In this document: one piece after another, positions 20,372 through 29,149 of the stretch
How positions within the stretch are numbered: the first letter of the stretch is position 1
How the letters are laid out: every line of letters begins with the position of its first letter
From: Streptacidiphilus jeojiense
GTDB lineage: Bacteria; Actinomycetota; Actinomycetes; Streptomycetales; Streptomycetaceae
Direction of reading: 5' to 3'
Length of the DNA: 64,000 nt
Assembly (NCBI RefSeq): GCF_000719095.1
Contig: NZ_JOEH01000006.1
Span: forward strand, 1 to 64,000
Notes under the pieces: model-generated
Database searches by the model: none
What the model was told of the DNA's origin: nothing
What the model saw: only the letters and a program-made list of their open reading frames with translations
Translations under genes and position numbers: made by a program

Positions 20372-22180
20372 TCAGAACCTCCAGACCAGCGGGACCAGGC
20401 CGATGGTGACGGCCAGGTACCAGAGCAGGATCGGCGCGCCGAACTTCCAGTAGTCGCCGAAGCGGTAGCCGCCCGGACCCAGCACCATCAGGTTGGCAGC
20501 GGTGGCCACCGGGGTCAGCAGCGCGGCCGCGGCCGCGGTCGCCACGCACATCAGCAGCGGCAGCGGTGATACCGCCGCGTCATGGGCCGCGGAGACGGCG
20601 ATCGGGGTGACGATCAGTGCGGTCGCCATGTTGCTGATGAACTGGCCCAGCACCGAGGTGAGCACGAAGATGCCGAGCAGCAGCAGATAGGGGCTGCCGC
20701 TGGCCGCGTCGACCACCACCCGGGCGATCTCGTCGCCGGCCCCGGACTGCTGCAGCGCGACCGAGAGCGGGAACATCCCGCCGACGATCACCACCGTGGT
20801 CCAGGAGACGCCCTGGTAGGCGTCGTCCACCCGGACCACCCGGCAGACCACGATGGCCAGCGCGGCCAGCAGCCCCGCCACCGGCGCCGGCACCGCGCCG
20901 GTGGCCAGCAGCACCACCATCGCGCCCAGCACGGCCAGCGCACGCCAGGCGTCCGGGCCGAGCCCGGTGCCCTGGCGGCGCAGCTCCGCGGGCTGGTCCA
21001 CCACCAGCAGGTCCCCGCGCCGGCTGGTGCGGTCCACGGCCTGCCAGGAGCCCTGCAGCAGCAGGCTGTCGCCGGCCTGGACGGTGCACGGGGCCGGGCC
21101 GGTGTCCCGGCCCCTGCGTCGGGCGGTGATGATCACCAGCTCGCCGTCGGCGCTGTTCATGCCGGGGAACAGGGTGCTGCCGATCAGCGGCGACCTGGGG
21201 CTCACCACCACCTCGACCAGGCCGGTGTCCCGGTTGAGCAGCACATCGGCGAGATGGTCCCGCAGCGGTGGCGGCAGCGGCTGCAGCCCGGTCCCGGCGG
21301 CGAAGGCGTCGACGAGTTCCGGGGCGCCGCGCAGGATCAGCACGTCGCCGGACTCCAGCGGTGCGTCGCCCCGGGAGTCGTGGCCGTCGGCGGTCAGCGC
21401 GCCGACGACGACCACACCGTCCGGGGCCCGGGTGTTGAGGTCGGCCGGCAGCGTGCCGACCAGTTCGCTGCCGGCCGGCAGTTGCAGGCTGGCCGCGTCC
21501 TCGGCCAGACCGTAGTGGGACACCAGGGTGTGGGCGTGCCGGCTGAGGTCGGCGGGCATCGCGGCGGGCTGCCGCAGCGGCAGCAGCCGCGGCCCCAGCA
21601 GCACCGCGATCGCCACGGTGCCTGCCAGCACCGGCACACCGACCAGGGCGAACTGGACGAAGCCGAAGGACCCGGCCCCGGCCTCGTCGGCCGCCTCGGA
21701 GACGATCAGGTTGATCGGCGAGCCGATGAGCAGCAGCAGCGATCCGGCGTGCGCGGCGAAGGCCAGCGGCATCACCAGCCGCGAGGGGGCCTGGCCCTGT
21801 TGCACCCCCAGCAGCACCACCAGCGGCAGCAGCGCGGCCACCGAGCCGTTGACCGTGATCAGCGCGGCCAGTCCGGCGGCCAGCACCATGGTCGCCACCA
21901 GCAGCCGGCGCCGGCCGGAGCCGACCACGTCGGCCAGCCGGCGTCCGGCCCAGGCGGTCAGTCCGGTGCTCTCCAGGGCGGTGCTGACCACGAACAGCGC
22001 GGCGACGAAGAGCACCACCGGGTCGCCGAACCCGGCGAAGACCTGACCGGACGTCAGCAGTCCGGTGGCGTAGCACACGAGCGCCGAGCCCAGGGCCACG
22101 ACCTCCACCGGGAGGCGGTTCCACACGAACAGTCCCACCACCACGACCAGGATCACCAGGCACAGCGTCGCGTCGCTCAC
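20372..22180 (-). CDS. SLC13/DASS-type anion permease with internal TrkA-C domains
   Basis: A 602-residue transporter with about 11-12 helices interrupted by a cytoplasmic loop (about 210-385) holding two TrkA_C-like domains (LQLPAGSELVGTLPADLN..., VVSPRSPLIGSTLF...). Flanking helices include GFGDPVVLFVAALFVVSTAL and LLIGSPINLIVSEAA, the SPxN motif of the divalent anion:sodium symporter group, and a second near-repeat TPVATAANLMVLGPGGY. Likely substrates are sulphate or a di/tricarboxylate; this cannot be settled by reading. The start is GTG at 22180, 15 bp after the pepA stop, so the two are probably co-transcribed. Confidence 0.88.
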   Translation of the reverse strand: MSDATLCLVILVVVVGLFVWNRLPVEVVALGSALVCYATGLLTSGQVFAGFGDPVVLFVAALFVVSTALESTGLTAWAGRRLADVVGSGRRRLLVATMVLAAGLAALITVNGSVAALLPLVVLLGVQQGQAPSRLVMPLAFAAHAGSLLLLIGSPINLIVSEAADEAGAGSFGFVQFALVGVPVLAGTVAIAVLLGPRLLPLRQPAAMPADLSRHAHTLVSHYGLAEDAASLQLPAGSELVGTLPADLNTRAPDGVVVVGALTADGHDSRGDAPLESGDVLILRGAPELVDAFAAGTGLQPLPPPLRDHLADVLLNRDTGLVEVVVSPRSPLIGSTLFPGMNSADGELVIITARRRGRDTGPAPCTVQAGDSLLLQGSWQAVDRTSRRGDLLVVDQPAELRRQGTGLGPDAWRALAVLGAMVVLLATGAVPAPVAGLLAALAIVVCRVVRVDDAYQGVSWTTVVIVGGMFPLSVALQQSGAGDEIARVVVDAASGSPYLLLLGIFVLTSVLGQFISNMATALIVTPIAVSAAHDAAVSPLPLLMCVATAAAAALLTPVATAANLMVLGPGGYRFGDYWKFGAPILLWYLAVTIGLVPLVWRF

Positions 22181-22195
22181 GGCGGCCGGCTCCGG

Positions 22196-23782
22196 CTAGG
22201 GCTTGCTGAAGTCGAGCGCCAGCTCGGTGAGCAGCCGGGCCCCGAAGCCGGTGCAGCCGCGCGGGCGCCAGGACTTGGGGCTGTCGTTCTGCGCCGGTCC
22301 GGCGATGTCGATGTGCGCCCAGGGGCGTCCGGCGACGAACTCCTCCAGGAACAGCGCCGCGTGGATCGCGCCGCCGTTGGGTCCGCCCATGTTCTTGATG
22401 TCGGCGACGTCGGAGTCCAGTTCGGCGCGGTAGCGGCGGGCCAGCGGCAGCTGCCAGCAGGGCTCGTCGCTGCGCCGCGCCGCCGCCAGCACCTGGTCGA
22501 TCAGCGGCTGGTCGTTGCCGAACAGCCCGGCGATCTCCGCGCCCAGGGCGCGCATGCTGGCGCCGGTGAGGGTGGCGATGTCGACGATGGCGTCGCAGGG
22601 CTCCTCGGTGGCCAGCACCAGGGCGTCCGCCATCACCAGCCGCCCCTCGGCGTCGGTGTTCAGCACCTCGACGGTGGCGCCGCCGCGGATGGTCAGCACG
22701 TCGCCGAGCTTGGTGGCGCTGCCGGAGGGCATGTTGTCGGTGCACATCAGCCAGCTGGTCACGGCGGTGCGGCAGTCCAGCGCCGCCAGCGCGGTCATGG
22801 CCGCCAGGATGGAGCCCGCACCCGTCATGTCGTTCTTCATGGTGGCGTGCACCGCGTCGCTGGGCTTGAGGCTGATGCCGCCGGAGTCGTACATGATGCC
22901 TTTGCCCACCAGCGCCAGCGTGGCGGCCTCCGGGCCGGAGCCGCCGGCCGGGGAGTAGCGGACCTTGACCATCCTGGGCTCGTCGGTGCTGCCGGCGTTC
23001 ACGCCCAGCAGTCCGCCGCAGCCCAGCCGCCGCAGCGCCGCGCGGTCGAAGACCTCGACGGCGAGGCCGCAGTCGGCGGCCAGCCTCTGGGCGATGTCGG
23101 CGAAGGCCTCGGCGGTCATGATGCTGGGCGGGCAGGTGGCCAGGTCCCGGGCCAGGGACTGGGTCCGGGCCAGCACCCGGCCGCGCTCGGCGCCGCGGGC
23201 CACCTGCTCCAGCCGGTCCTCGGTGGTCAGCAGCACCAGTGACTCCAGGGCCGGCTCCGGCTCGGGCCGCTTGAGCACCGGATAGCGGTAGCGGGCCAGC
23301 AGTACGCCCTCCACCAGCGCCTGCGCGGCCGACTCCGCGGAGAGGGAGGAGCCGTCCGGGCCCGGGGCCGGGTCCGGGACGATCAGGGCCAGCCGACTGT
23401 AGCCCGACGCGGCGGCGGCGAGGGCCGCGCCGGCGTCCCGCAGTGACCGTGCGTCAGCGGCGCTCGCGGCGCCGGTGCCGTAGAGCAGCGCCACGCCCCC
23501 GCCGGAGACCGGGCAGGCCAGGGTGGAGCCGACGGCGCCGTCCATCCCCGCGGCCCGGAGCCCGGCACCGCCCAGGCCCAGCCAGGTCTGGTCGCCGACC
23601 GGCGTCGCGACCGGTACCCCCAGCACCTCGTCCACCGCCACGGCGTCCACCAGGTCGCCGGGCAGCACCGCCGCCGACACCCCGACCTGCCGCTTCCAGG
23701 ACGGGACGAGGTTCATCACGTCGCCGTCCACCACGCCACCGTTCACCGTGTCGCTGTCCACCGTGTCGCCGACCTTCGCCAT
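22196..23782 (-). CDS. pepA: Leucyl aminopeptidase (M17 family)
   Basis: A cytosolic di-zinc aminopeptidase (528 aa) that removes N-terminal residues during peptide turnover. The C-terminal catalytic half shows LALVGKGIMYDSGGISLKPS (metal and substrate Lys), MKNDMTGAGSILAAM, and the M17 signature NTDAEGRLVMADAL, followed by IATLTGASMRALG. The N-terminal macro-like domain is divergent, as usual. Start ATG at 23782 is chosen because a GAGGAG site precedes it; a longer in-frame reading would add low-complexity residues. It is divergent from the kinase-led operon at 24028. Confidence 0.93.
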   Translation of the reverse strand: MAKVGDTVDSDTVNGGVVDGDVMNLVPSWKRQVGVSAAVLPGDLVDAVAVDEVLGVPVATPVGDQTWLGLGGAGLRAAGMDGAVGSTLACPVSGGGVALLYGTGAASAADARSLRDAGAALAAAASGYSRLALIVPDPAPGPDGSSLSAESAAQALVEGVLLARYRYPVLKRPEPEPALESLVLLTTEDRLEQVARGAERGRVLARTQSLARDLATCPPSIMTAEAFADIAQRLAADCGLAVEVFDRAALRRLGCGGLLGVNAGSTDEPRMVKVRYSPAGGSGPEAATLALVGKGIMYDSGGISLKPSDAVHATMKNDMTGAGSILAAMTALAALDCRTAVTSWLMCTDNMPSGSATKLGDVLTIRGGATVEVLNTDAEGRLVMADALVLATEEPCDAIVDIATLTGASMRALGAEIAGLFGNDQPLIDQVLAAARRSDEPCWQLPLARRYRAELDSDVADIKNMGGPNGGAIHAALFLEEFVAGRPWAHIDIAGPAQNDSPKSWRPRGCTGFGARLLTELALDFSKP

Positions 23783-24027
23783 GTACGCGCTCCTCGCGGT
23801 CCGGGCGGGGGCCACGACACCCCGCAGCTTCACCCCTTTTATCCCATATGCCCGTTCAGCTGGGACCAGGGCGCGCCGGTGGCCGGGCCTTCGCGGCGAG
23901 GCCCGGGCGGCCGAATCGAGTACCCCGCTACGCGTGCCGTCCGCGCCGGGCCGCTGCATGCTCGATGGACCGGGCGGCCGACCAGGGAACCGCCGTCGGG
24001 GATTCCGTCCTGCGCGGGGAGGACTGA

Positions 24028-25011
24028 GTGCGCACGCCCGTCAGTGACCCGTTGACGCTGGGGTCCTACCGTGTCGTCGGCCGCCTCGCCTCCGGTGGGA
24101 TGGGCTGGGTCTACCTGGGTCGCTCGCGCAGCGGACGGGCGCTGGCCATCAAGGTGGTGCGGCCCGAACTGGCCTCCGACCCGGAGTTCCGCAGCCGCTT
24201 CGCCCGCGAGGTGGAGGCCGCCCGCGCGGTCAGCGGCGCGTTCACCGCGGCCGTCGTGGACGCCGACATCGAGGGCGACCCGCCCTGGCTGGCGACCGTG
24301 TACGTGCCGGGTCCCTCGCTGGCGGAGGCGGTCAGGGCGGACGGGCCGCTGACCGCGTCGGCGGTGCGGACGCTGGGGGTGGGCCTGGTCGAGGCGCTGC
24401 AGGCGATCCACGCCGTCGGCGTCGTGCACCGCGACCTCAAGCCGGCCAATGTGCTGCTCGCCGAGGACGGCCCCCGGGTGATCGACTTCGGCATCTCCAT
24501 GCTGGGCGGGGCCAATCCGATCACCAGGGTCGGTGAGGTGATGGGCACGCCCTCGTTCATGTCCCCCGAGCAGCTCAGGGGCGAACCGGCCGGACCGGCG
24601 AGCGACGTCTTCGCACTGGGCGCGGTGCTGGTCTTCGCGGCGGCGGGACGGCCGCCGTTCGGCTCCGGGGCCGGGGTGATGTACCGGATCACCGAGCAGC
24701 CGCCGGACCTGGACGGCGTGCCGGCCGGGCTGCGCGGGCTGGTCGGGGCCTGCCTGGCCAAGGCGCCGGGGCGGCGCCCGGACCTGGACGTGCTGCTGGA
24801 CGGGCTGATCGGGGTCAGGAACAGCGCCCAGGTCTGGCCGCCGCCCCGGGTCGCCGAGTCCATCAGGGTGCGCACCGACGACCTGGAGGCCCGCAACCAC
24901 AGCAGGGGGCCGGTACTGCCGGTCTCCTCCTACCTGCTGCTGCACGCACAGGCGCTGCTGGACGCCGGGCTGACCGACGCCCTGGTGGCCGAGGCGGCCG
25001 GCCGTGGCTGA
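24028..25011 (+). CDS. Hanks-type Ser/Thr protein kinase (soluble)
   Basis: A 327-residue kinase with all usual motifs: glycine loop LASGGMGWVYLG (about 20-31), catalytic Lys42 in LAIKVV, catalytic loop HRDLKPAN (134-141), DFG (153-155) and a GTPSFMSPEQ activation segment. No membrane helix follows the catalytic domain, unlike PknB-type receptors; the C-terminal 50 residues are a short helical extension ending near ALLDAGLTDALVAEAA. GTG at 24028 is preceded by GGGGAGGA. Its end overlaps the next gene by 8 bp. It heads an operon with a TerY-like vWA protein, a PP2C phosphatase and a second kinase, so it may phosphorylate those partners. Confidence 0.9.
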   Translation: MRTPVSDPLTLGSYRVVGRLASGGMGWVYLGRSRSGRALAIKVVRPELASDPEFRSRFAREVEAARAVSGAFTAAVVDADIEGDPPWLATVYVPGPSLAEAVRADGPLTASAVRTLGVGLVEALQAIHAVGVVHRDLKPANVLLAEDGPRVIDFGISMLGGANPITRVGEVMGTPSFMSPEQLRGEPAGPASDVFALGAVLVFAAAGRPPFGSGAGVMYRITEQPPDLDGVPAGLRGLVGACLAKAPGRRPDLDVLLDGLIGVRNSAQVWPPPRVAESIRVRTDDLEARNHSRGPVLPVSSYLLLHAQALLDAGLTDALVAEAAGRG

Positions 25012-25459
25012 CGGCACCGGAGCGGCCACCGGCGAGCTGGAACTCGGACTGCACTGGCGGAAGCTGGTGGTCGGCTGGGCCGAGAACGGGCACTACGCCT
25101 GGGCCGAGGACGGCGCGTCGATCTCGCTGGACTTCGACCTGGAGGGCACCGACCGCCGGCTGACGCTGCGTCTCATGGCGACCAAGGAGCTGCTGGTGGC
25201 CTTCATGACGGACGGTCATGTACTGAAGCCGGGTCAGATAGCGCTGGCCGCAGCGGCATCCAACGCCTGGAACACCGAGCAGCTGATCCCGGTGCTCTCG
25301 GTCTGGGACGTCCGCGGTCCGGGACCGTGCCTGGCCGGGGTCTGCGTGCTGCCGCTGGTCTGCCGGATGACCCCGGCGGAGTTCGGCGCGCTGGCGAGCA
25401 GATGGGCCGAGCTGGCGCGGCAGATGTTCGTCCGGTGCCACCGGGTGTTCCAGCTCTAG
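25004..25459 (+). CDS. YbjN-like (secretion-chaperone fold) protein, tentative
   Basis: A 151-residue soluble protein. The layout suits the YbjN/CesT-like fold: an N-terminal amphipathic beta region (ELELGLHWRKLVVGW), a central sheet (ISLDFDLEGTDRRLTLRLMATKELL), a helix with the SNAWNTEQLIPVLSV segment that resembles the N-W-N motif of YbjN proteins, and a C-terminal helix with aromatic and Arg residues. Its start overlaps the kinase stop by 8 bp, so the two are translationally coupled. Within the operon it may be an adaptor or substrate of the kinases. The family assignment is inference from pattern alone. Confidence 0.6.
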   Translation: MADGTGAATGELELGLHWRKLVVGWAENGHYAWAEDGASISLDFDLEGTDRRLTLRLMATKELLVAFMTDGHVLKPGQIALAAAASNAWNTEQLIPVLSVWDVRGPGPCLAGVCVLPLVCRMTPAEFGALASRWAELARQMFVRCHRVFQL

Positions 25460-25490
25460 CAGCAGGTCGGACGGGGACGGGGGGCCTCTG

Positions 25491-26285
25491 GTGTCAGTCG
25501 AACCGGCGCGGCGGGGTGGTGCGGCCCGGTCCGCCCGCGGGCGGGCGGTGGTCGTCCTGCTGGTGGCGGCGGCCCTGGCGGTGCTGCTCGGCGCCCTGCC
25601 GGGCGGCGGGGCGCAGGTCCGCTACGTGGCGAGGCCGCAGTGCACGGGGCTGCCGCCGTGCGTGCTGTCGCAGGCCGCGTCCGGGTCCGGGCCGGTCTCC
25701 CCGTCCGCCCCGGCCTCCCGGTCGGCCTCGGCCGCTCCGTCCGCTGCAGTGGTCCCGCCGCCGGCCCCGAAGGGAGGTCACCACCCCTGGTACGACAGCG
25801 GCGGCGTCCAGGCGCTGGGCGGCGGCGCCCTGGCCGTGCTGGTGGGGATCGCCCTGCTGGTGCTGTTGCGCCCGCACCCCGAGCGGGCCGGACCGGTGGC
25901 CCGCCATGCCTTCCCAACCCATGCCCTCCCGGCCCGTGCCTTCCAGGCCCACGGCGGACCGCCCACGGTGGTCGACCCGCCGGTGCCGGACCGGTCGGTG
26001 CGCGATCCCGCCGGGCCCGATCCGGTCGCCGCGGCGCCTGCCGTCCCGCGGCCGGCCGAGCTGCACCGGGCCACGGTGGCCACCGACCTGCATCCGCAGG
26101 GCTACGTCGAGATCGACGACTGCCTCTACCGGGCGGTCTGGTCCGAGCCCGGCGAGCCCGCGCCCGATCCGGGGCAGCCGGTCGAGGTGGGCTTCCCCGA
26201 GGTCCGCGGCGCGGACCGGGACGCCGACGTCCTGCTCGCCTTCCCGCAGCCGCAGCACCCCCACAGGAGACACGATGCGCGATAG
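25491..26285 (+). CDS. Two-helix membrane protein with NfeD/OB-like C-terminal domain
   Basis: A 264-residue protein with one helix near the N-terminus (about 19-38), a Pro/Ala/Ser-rich external segment (about 55-95), and a second helix at about 105-127. A Pro-rich linker leads to a C-terminal domain reading ATVATDLHPQGYVEIDDCLYRAVWS, then GQPVEVGFP. That pattern of glycines, valines and YRA resembles the OB-fold of NfeD proteins, which partner membrane proteases and flotillins. It is 31 bp after the YbjN-like gene and overlaps the vWA gene by 11 bp. It may anchor the signalling proteins to the membrane. Function is not established. Confidence 0.55.
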   Translation: MSVEPARRGGAARSARGRAVVVLLVAAALAVLLGALPGGGAQVRYVARPQCTGLPPCVLSQAASGSGPVSPSAPASRSASAAPSAAVVPPPAPKGGHHPWYDSGGVQALGGGALAVLVGIALLVLLRPHPERAGPVARHAFPTHALPARAFQAHGGPPTVVDPPVPDRSVRDPAGPDPVAAAPAVPRPAELHRATVATDLHPQGYVEIDDCLYRAVWSEPGEPAPDPGQPVEVGFPEVRGADRDADVLLAFPQPQHPHRRHDAR

Positions 26286-27066
26286 CACCCATCCGATGAC
26301 CGTCCGCAACGACCCGCGGACGGCCACCCTGCCCCAGCAGTACGCCGACCTGGAGATCGAGAACAACGCCCAGCGGCTGCCGCTGGTGCTGTGTCTGGAC
26401 ACCTCGCACTCGATGTTGGGCGGCCCGATCGCCTCGCTCAACGAGGCCTTGAGCGAGTGGACCAGGGAGCTGCACGACGACGTGAGCCTCAGCTACAGCG
26501 TCGAGGTCGCGGTGCTCACCTTCGGCGACGCCGGGGTCAGCGCCTGGCAGGGGCCCAATCTGCTGTCGCCGGACACCAGGGTGAGCCCCTTCGTCCCCGC
26601 GCACCGGTTCGAGCCGCCGCTGCTGCGGGCGGCCGGGGTGACCCTGATGGCCGAGGCGCTGGAGCTGGCGATGCAGATCGTCGCGGCGCGCAAGACCGAG
26701 CTGCGACAGCTGGGGCTGCAGTACTACCGGCCGCAGATCTGCCTGGTGACGGACGGTCTGCCGACCGACCGGACCGGGCATCCCACCGAGGCCTGGCGGC
26801 GGGTGGTCCCGGTGATCACCGCGGAGCAGCGGGACAAGCGGTTCCGGCTCTACGCCATCGGCGTCGGCGGCATCACCGACCGCGGCGAGGAGGTGCTGCG
26901 GGCGTTCGCCCCGGCGTTCAACGCCAGGCTGCAGGGGTTCCCGTTCCGCGAGCTGCTGCAGATGATGTCGGCCAGCGCCAACGCCGAGCAGAAGGGCGCC
27001 GGGGACGAGGTCTTCGAGAAGATCTTCAGTCAGTTCAAGACCCAGCGGCCGGCCTGGGAGTCCTGA
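26275..27066 (+). CDS. TerY-like von Willebrand factor A domain protein
   Basis: A 263-residue vWA protein. The MIDAS motif DTSHS (DxSxS, residues 42-46) sits after the first strand LPLVLCLDTSHSM, followed by SLNEALSEWTRELHDD, the strand SVEVAVLTFGD, a Thr-bearing GVTLMAEALELAMQI segment and the late strand ICLVTDGLPTD with the last metal-binding Asp. This spacing matches TerY of tellurite-resistance-type clusters. ATG at 26275 follows CAGGAGA and overlaps the preceding gene. It abuts the PP2C gene with no gap. The TerY-PP2C-kinase trio is the TerY-P triad; TerY is thought to bind metal and scaffold the complex. Confidence 0.88.
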   Translation: MRDSTHPMTVRNDPRTATLPQQYADLEIENNAQRLPLVLCLDTSHSMLGGPIASLNEALSEWTRELHDDVSLSYSVEVAVLTFGDAGVSAWQGPNLLSPDTRVSPFVPAHRFEPPLLRAAGVTLMAEALELAMQIVAARKTELRQLGLQYYRPQICLVTDGLPTDRTGHPTEAWRRVVPVITAEQRDKRFRLYAIGVGGITDRGEEVLRAFAPAFNARLQGFPFRELLQMMSASANAEQKGAGDEVFEKIFSQFKTQRPAWES

Positions 27067-27858
27067 ATGGATCCGGCGGTGGAATGGCGGGTGCACGGGG
27101 TCAGCGTCGAGGGCTACCGCCACCGGAGGTCCGGAACGCCCTGTCAGGACGCCTGGCTGTCACGGGAGTTCGGGCCGCCGGAGGCCCCGGTGACGGTGCT
27201 CGCGGTCGCCGACGGGGCCGGCAGCCGGTCCCGCTCCGACGAGGGGTCCGCCCTCGCGGTGCGGCTGGCCGCGGCCGGCTTCGCCCGCCGCGCCGCCGAG
27301 CGGCCGCGGACCGCGGCCGGGGTCCGCAGCGCGCTGCGCGAGGCGTTCCTCGACGTCCGGGACGAGTTCCTGCGGCGTACCGGTCCCGACGCCAAGGAGT
27401 TCGCGACCACGCTCACCGTGGTGGTGCTGGCCCCGGACTGGATCGGACACCTCAGCGTCGGCGACGGATTCGTGGTGCTGCGCGCGGGCACGGTGGACGG
27501 CGTGCCGCAGTTCCACCTGCTGCCGCAGCCCGACGCCGCCAGCGAGTACAGCAACGAGACGGTCTTCCTCACCTCCGCCGAGGCCGAGCGCTCGGTGCGC
27601 ACCGCCTGCGTCCGCGACCCCGGGGTGGACGGGGTGCTGCTGTCCACGGACGGGCTGGCGCAGTTGGCGCTCAGCTGGGCCGACGGCCGGCCGCAGCAGC
27701 CCAAGCCGTCGTTCGTCGCGGCCATGCTGCGCAGCCTGGACAGCCCGGGTGAGGACCCCGAGGAGGACGAGCGGGCGCTGGCGGTGCTGCTCCGCTCGGA
27801 CCAGCTGACCGCGGTGAACGCCGACGACAAGACGCTGCTGAGGGCGGTGCGCCGATGA
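27067..27858 (+). CDS. PP2C-family Ser/Thr phosphatase (TerY-associated)
   Basis: A 263-residue metal-dependent phosphatase. Motifs are VHGVSVEGYRHRRSGTPCQDAW (N-terminal PP2C start with the QD step), VLAVADGAGSRSRSDEGS (metal-binding Asp49-Gly50), FATTLTVVVLAPDWIGHLSVGDGF, VLLSTDGLAQL and the final ADDKTLL acidic pair. No membrane segment is present. It begins immediately after the TerY stop and overlaps the following kinase gene by 4 bp. In the TerY-P triad the phosphatase opposes the kinase, probably acting on a shared protein target. Confidence 0.9.
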   Translation: MDPAVEWRVHGVSVEGYRHRRSGTPCQDAWLSREFGPPEAPVTVLAVADGAGSRSRSDEGSALAVRLAAAGFARRAAERPRTAAGVRSALREAFLDVRDEFLRRTGPDAKEFATTLTVVVLAPDWIGHLSVGDGFVVLRAGTVDGVPQFHLLPQPDAASEYSNETVFLTSAEAERSVRTACVRDPGVDGVLLSTDGLAQLALSWADGRPQQPKPSFVAAMLRSLDSPGEDPEEDERALAVLLRSDQLTAVNADDKTLLRAVRR

Positions 27859-29084
27859 CCGGGACGACCGGGTCGACCGGAACGGCGGGGACGGCCGGGC
27901 ACCGGATCCTGCTGGACGGCCGTTCGGTGCTGCTGTCCGACCGGCCGCTGAAGAGCGGCGGCGAGGCCGCGGTGTACACGGTGGTCGGTGACGACGGGGT
28001 GGTGGTGAAGGTCTACCGGGACACCCCCGGGCCGCAACAGGAGCGCAGGCTGGAACGGATGCTGACGATGACTCCGCTGGGCGGCCGCCCCACCGACCGG
28101 GCCCAGCCCTCCGAACTGGCCTGGCCCACCGCCCAGGCCCGCGGCGCCGACGGCGGCTTCCTCGGCTACGCCATGCAGCGGTTCGGCGAACCCGACCACG
28201 TGCGGCTGGTCGGACTGTTCACCAGGGCGCAGCGGATGCGGCTCTTCCCGGGCCGGGTGGACTGGCGCTTCCTGCTCGGCGTCGGCTGGAACCTGGCCTT
28301 CATGACCGCCCGGATGCACCACGAGGGCCTGGTCGTCGGCGACTTCTCCAGCAACAACGTGGTGGTGGACGCCAACGGCTTCGTCACCTTCCTGGACTGC
28401 GACTCCATCGCCTTCACCGACCCCGCCACCGGCGAGTACTTCCCCTGTCTGATGCAGACCGCCGACTACTGCGCCCCGGAGCGGCAGAAGGGCGGCCCGG
28501 CCACCGAGGCCGGTGACGACTTCGCCCTCGCGGTGCTGGTCTACCAGTTGCTCTCGGTGGGGAACCATCCCTTCGGCGGCGTCCCGCACGACAGCGACTC
28601 GCAGTCCACGGTGAAGGACAACATCGCCGCCAGCTGCTCCTACGTGGTCCAGCCGGAGCGGGTGGTGGTGCCGCGCGGGGTGCTGGACCCCGGGGTGCTG
28701 CCGCCGGAACTGCTGCTGCTGGCCCGCGCGGCCTTCGGCCCGGGGGTGGCCGATCCGGCGGCCAGGCCCAGCGCCGAGGCCTGGCTGCGGGCGCTGGACC
28801 TGGAGCGGTCCCGGGTGCGGGTCTGCCCGGCCAGACCGCACCACACCTACGGCTCGCACCTGCAGGCCTGCCCCTGGTGCGGGCGGCTGGAGCGTACCGG
28901 CCAGGACGACTTCAACGCCGCTCCGGCCGCGGCACCGGTCGCCGCGGCGGCCCCGGCCCGCGCCGCGGTCCCGGCTCCGGCCGCCGCGGCGGCGAGGCCG
29001 CACCGGCTGCGCACCGCGCTGCTCACCCTGGTGGGGCTGGTCGTGCTGCTGGTGCTGCTGGGTCAACTGCTGTCGCACGGCTAG
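27855..29084 (+). CDS. Divergent protein kinase with zinc-ribbon-like tail and C-terminal membrane helix
   Basis: A 409-residue kinase-fold protein. It has a GGEAAVY glycine loop (35-41), Lys52 in VVKVYRD, GDFSSNNVVV (catalytic-loop Asp163, Asn168) in place of HRDxKPxN, and LDCDSI (181-184) in place of DFG. These substitutions are typical of the kinases that accompany TerY and PP2C. After the C-lobe comes a zinc-ribbon-like cluster: C324-P, His residues in HHTYGSH, and CPWC (339-342). An Ala/Pro-rich linker and a single helix (about 383-406) end the chain, so it is probably tail-anchored. It completes the operon. Catalysis is likely but the altered motifs leave doubt. Confidence 0.85.
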   Translation: MTGTTGSTGTAGTAGHRILLDGRSVLLSDRPLKSGGEAAVYTVVGDDGVVVKVYRDTPGPQQERRLERMLTMTPLGGRPTDRAQPSELAWPTAQARGADGGFLGYAMQRFGEPDHVRLVGLFTRAQRMRLFPGRVDWRFLLGVGWNLAFMTARMHHEGLVVGDFSSNNVVVDANGFVTFLDCDSIAFTDPATGEYFPCLMQTADYCAPERQKGGPATEAGDDFALAVLVYQLLSVGNHPFGGVPHDSDSQSTVKDNIAASCSYVVQPERVVVPRGVLDPGVLPPELLLLARAAFGPGVADPAARPSAEAWLRALDLERSRVRVCPARPHHTYGSHLQACPWCGRLERTGQDDFNAAPAAAPVAAAAPARAAVPAPAAAAARPHRLRTALLTLVGLVVLLVLLGQLLSHG

Positions 29085-29149
29085 TCGATGGGGATGAATC
29101 GGGTAGGAATCTCCTTACCGCCCGGCGGGGCGCTCGCTACTGTTCTGGC

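Noticed and set aside
20582..23242. Long plus-strand frame opposite the SLC13 and pepA genes
   Set aside because: The product is Gln/Gly/Arg/His-rich without domains, while the minus-strand readings match known families.
29100..29125. Imperfect palindrome GGTAGGAATCTCCTTACC before the LAL gene
   Set aside because: Only six of nine pairs match; kept out of the operator list.
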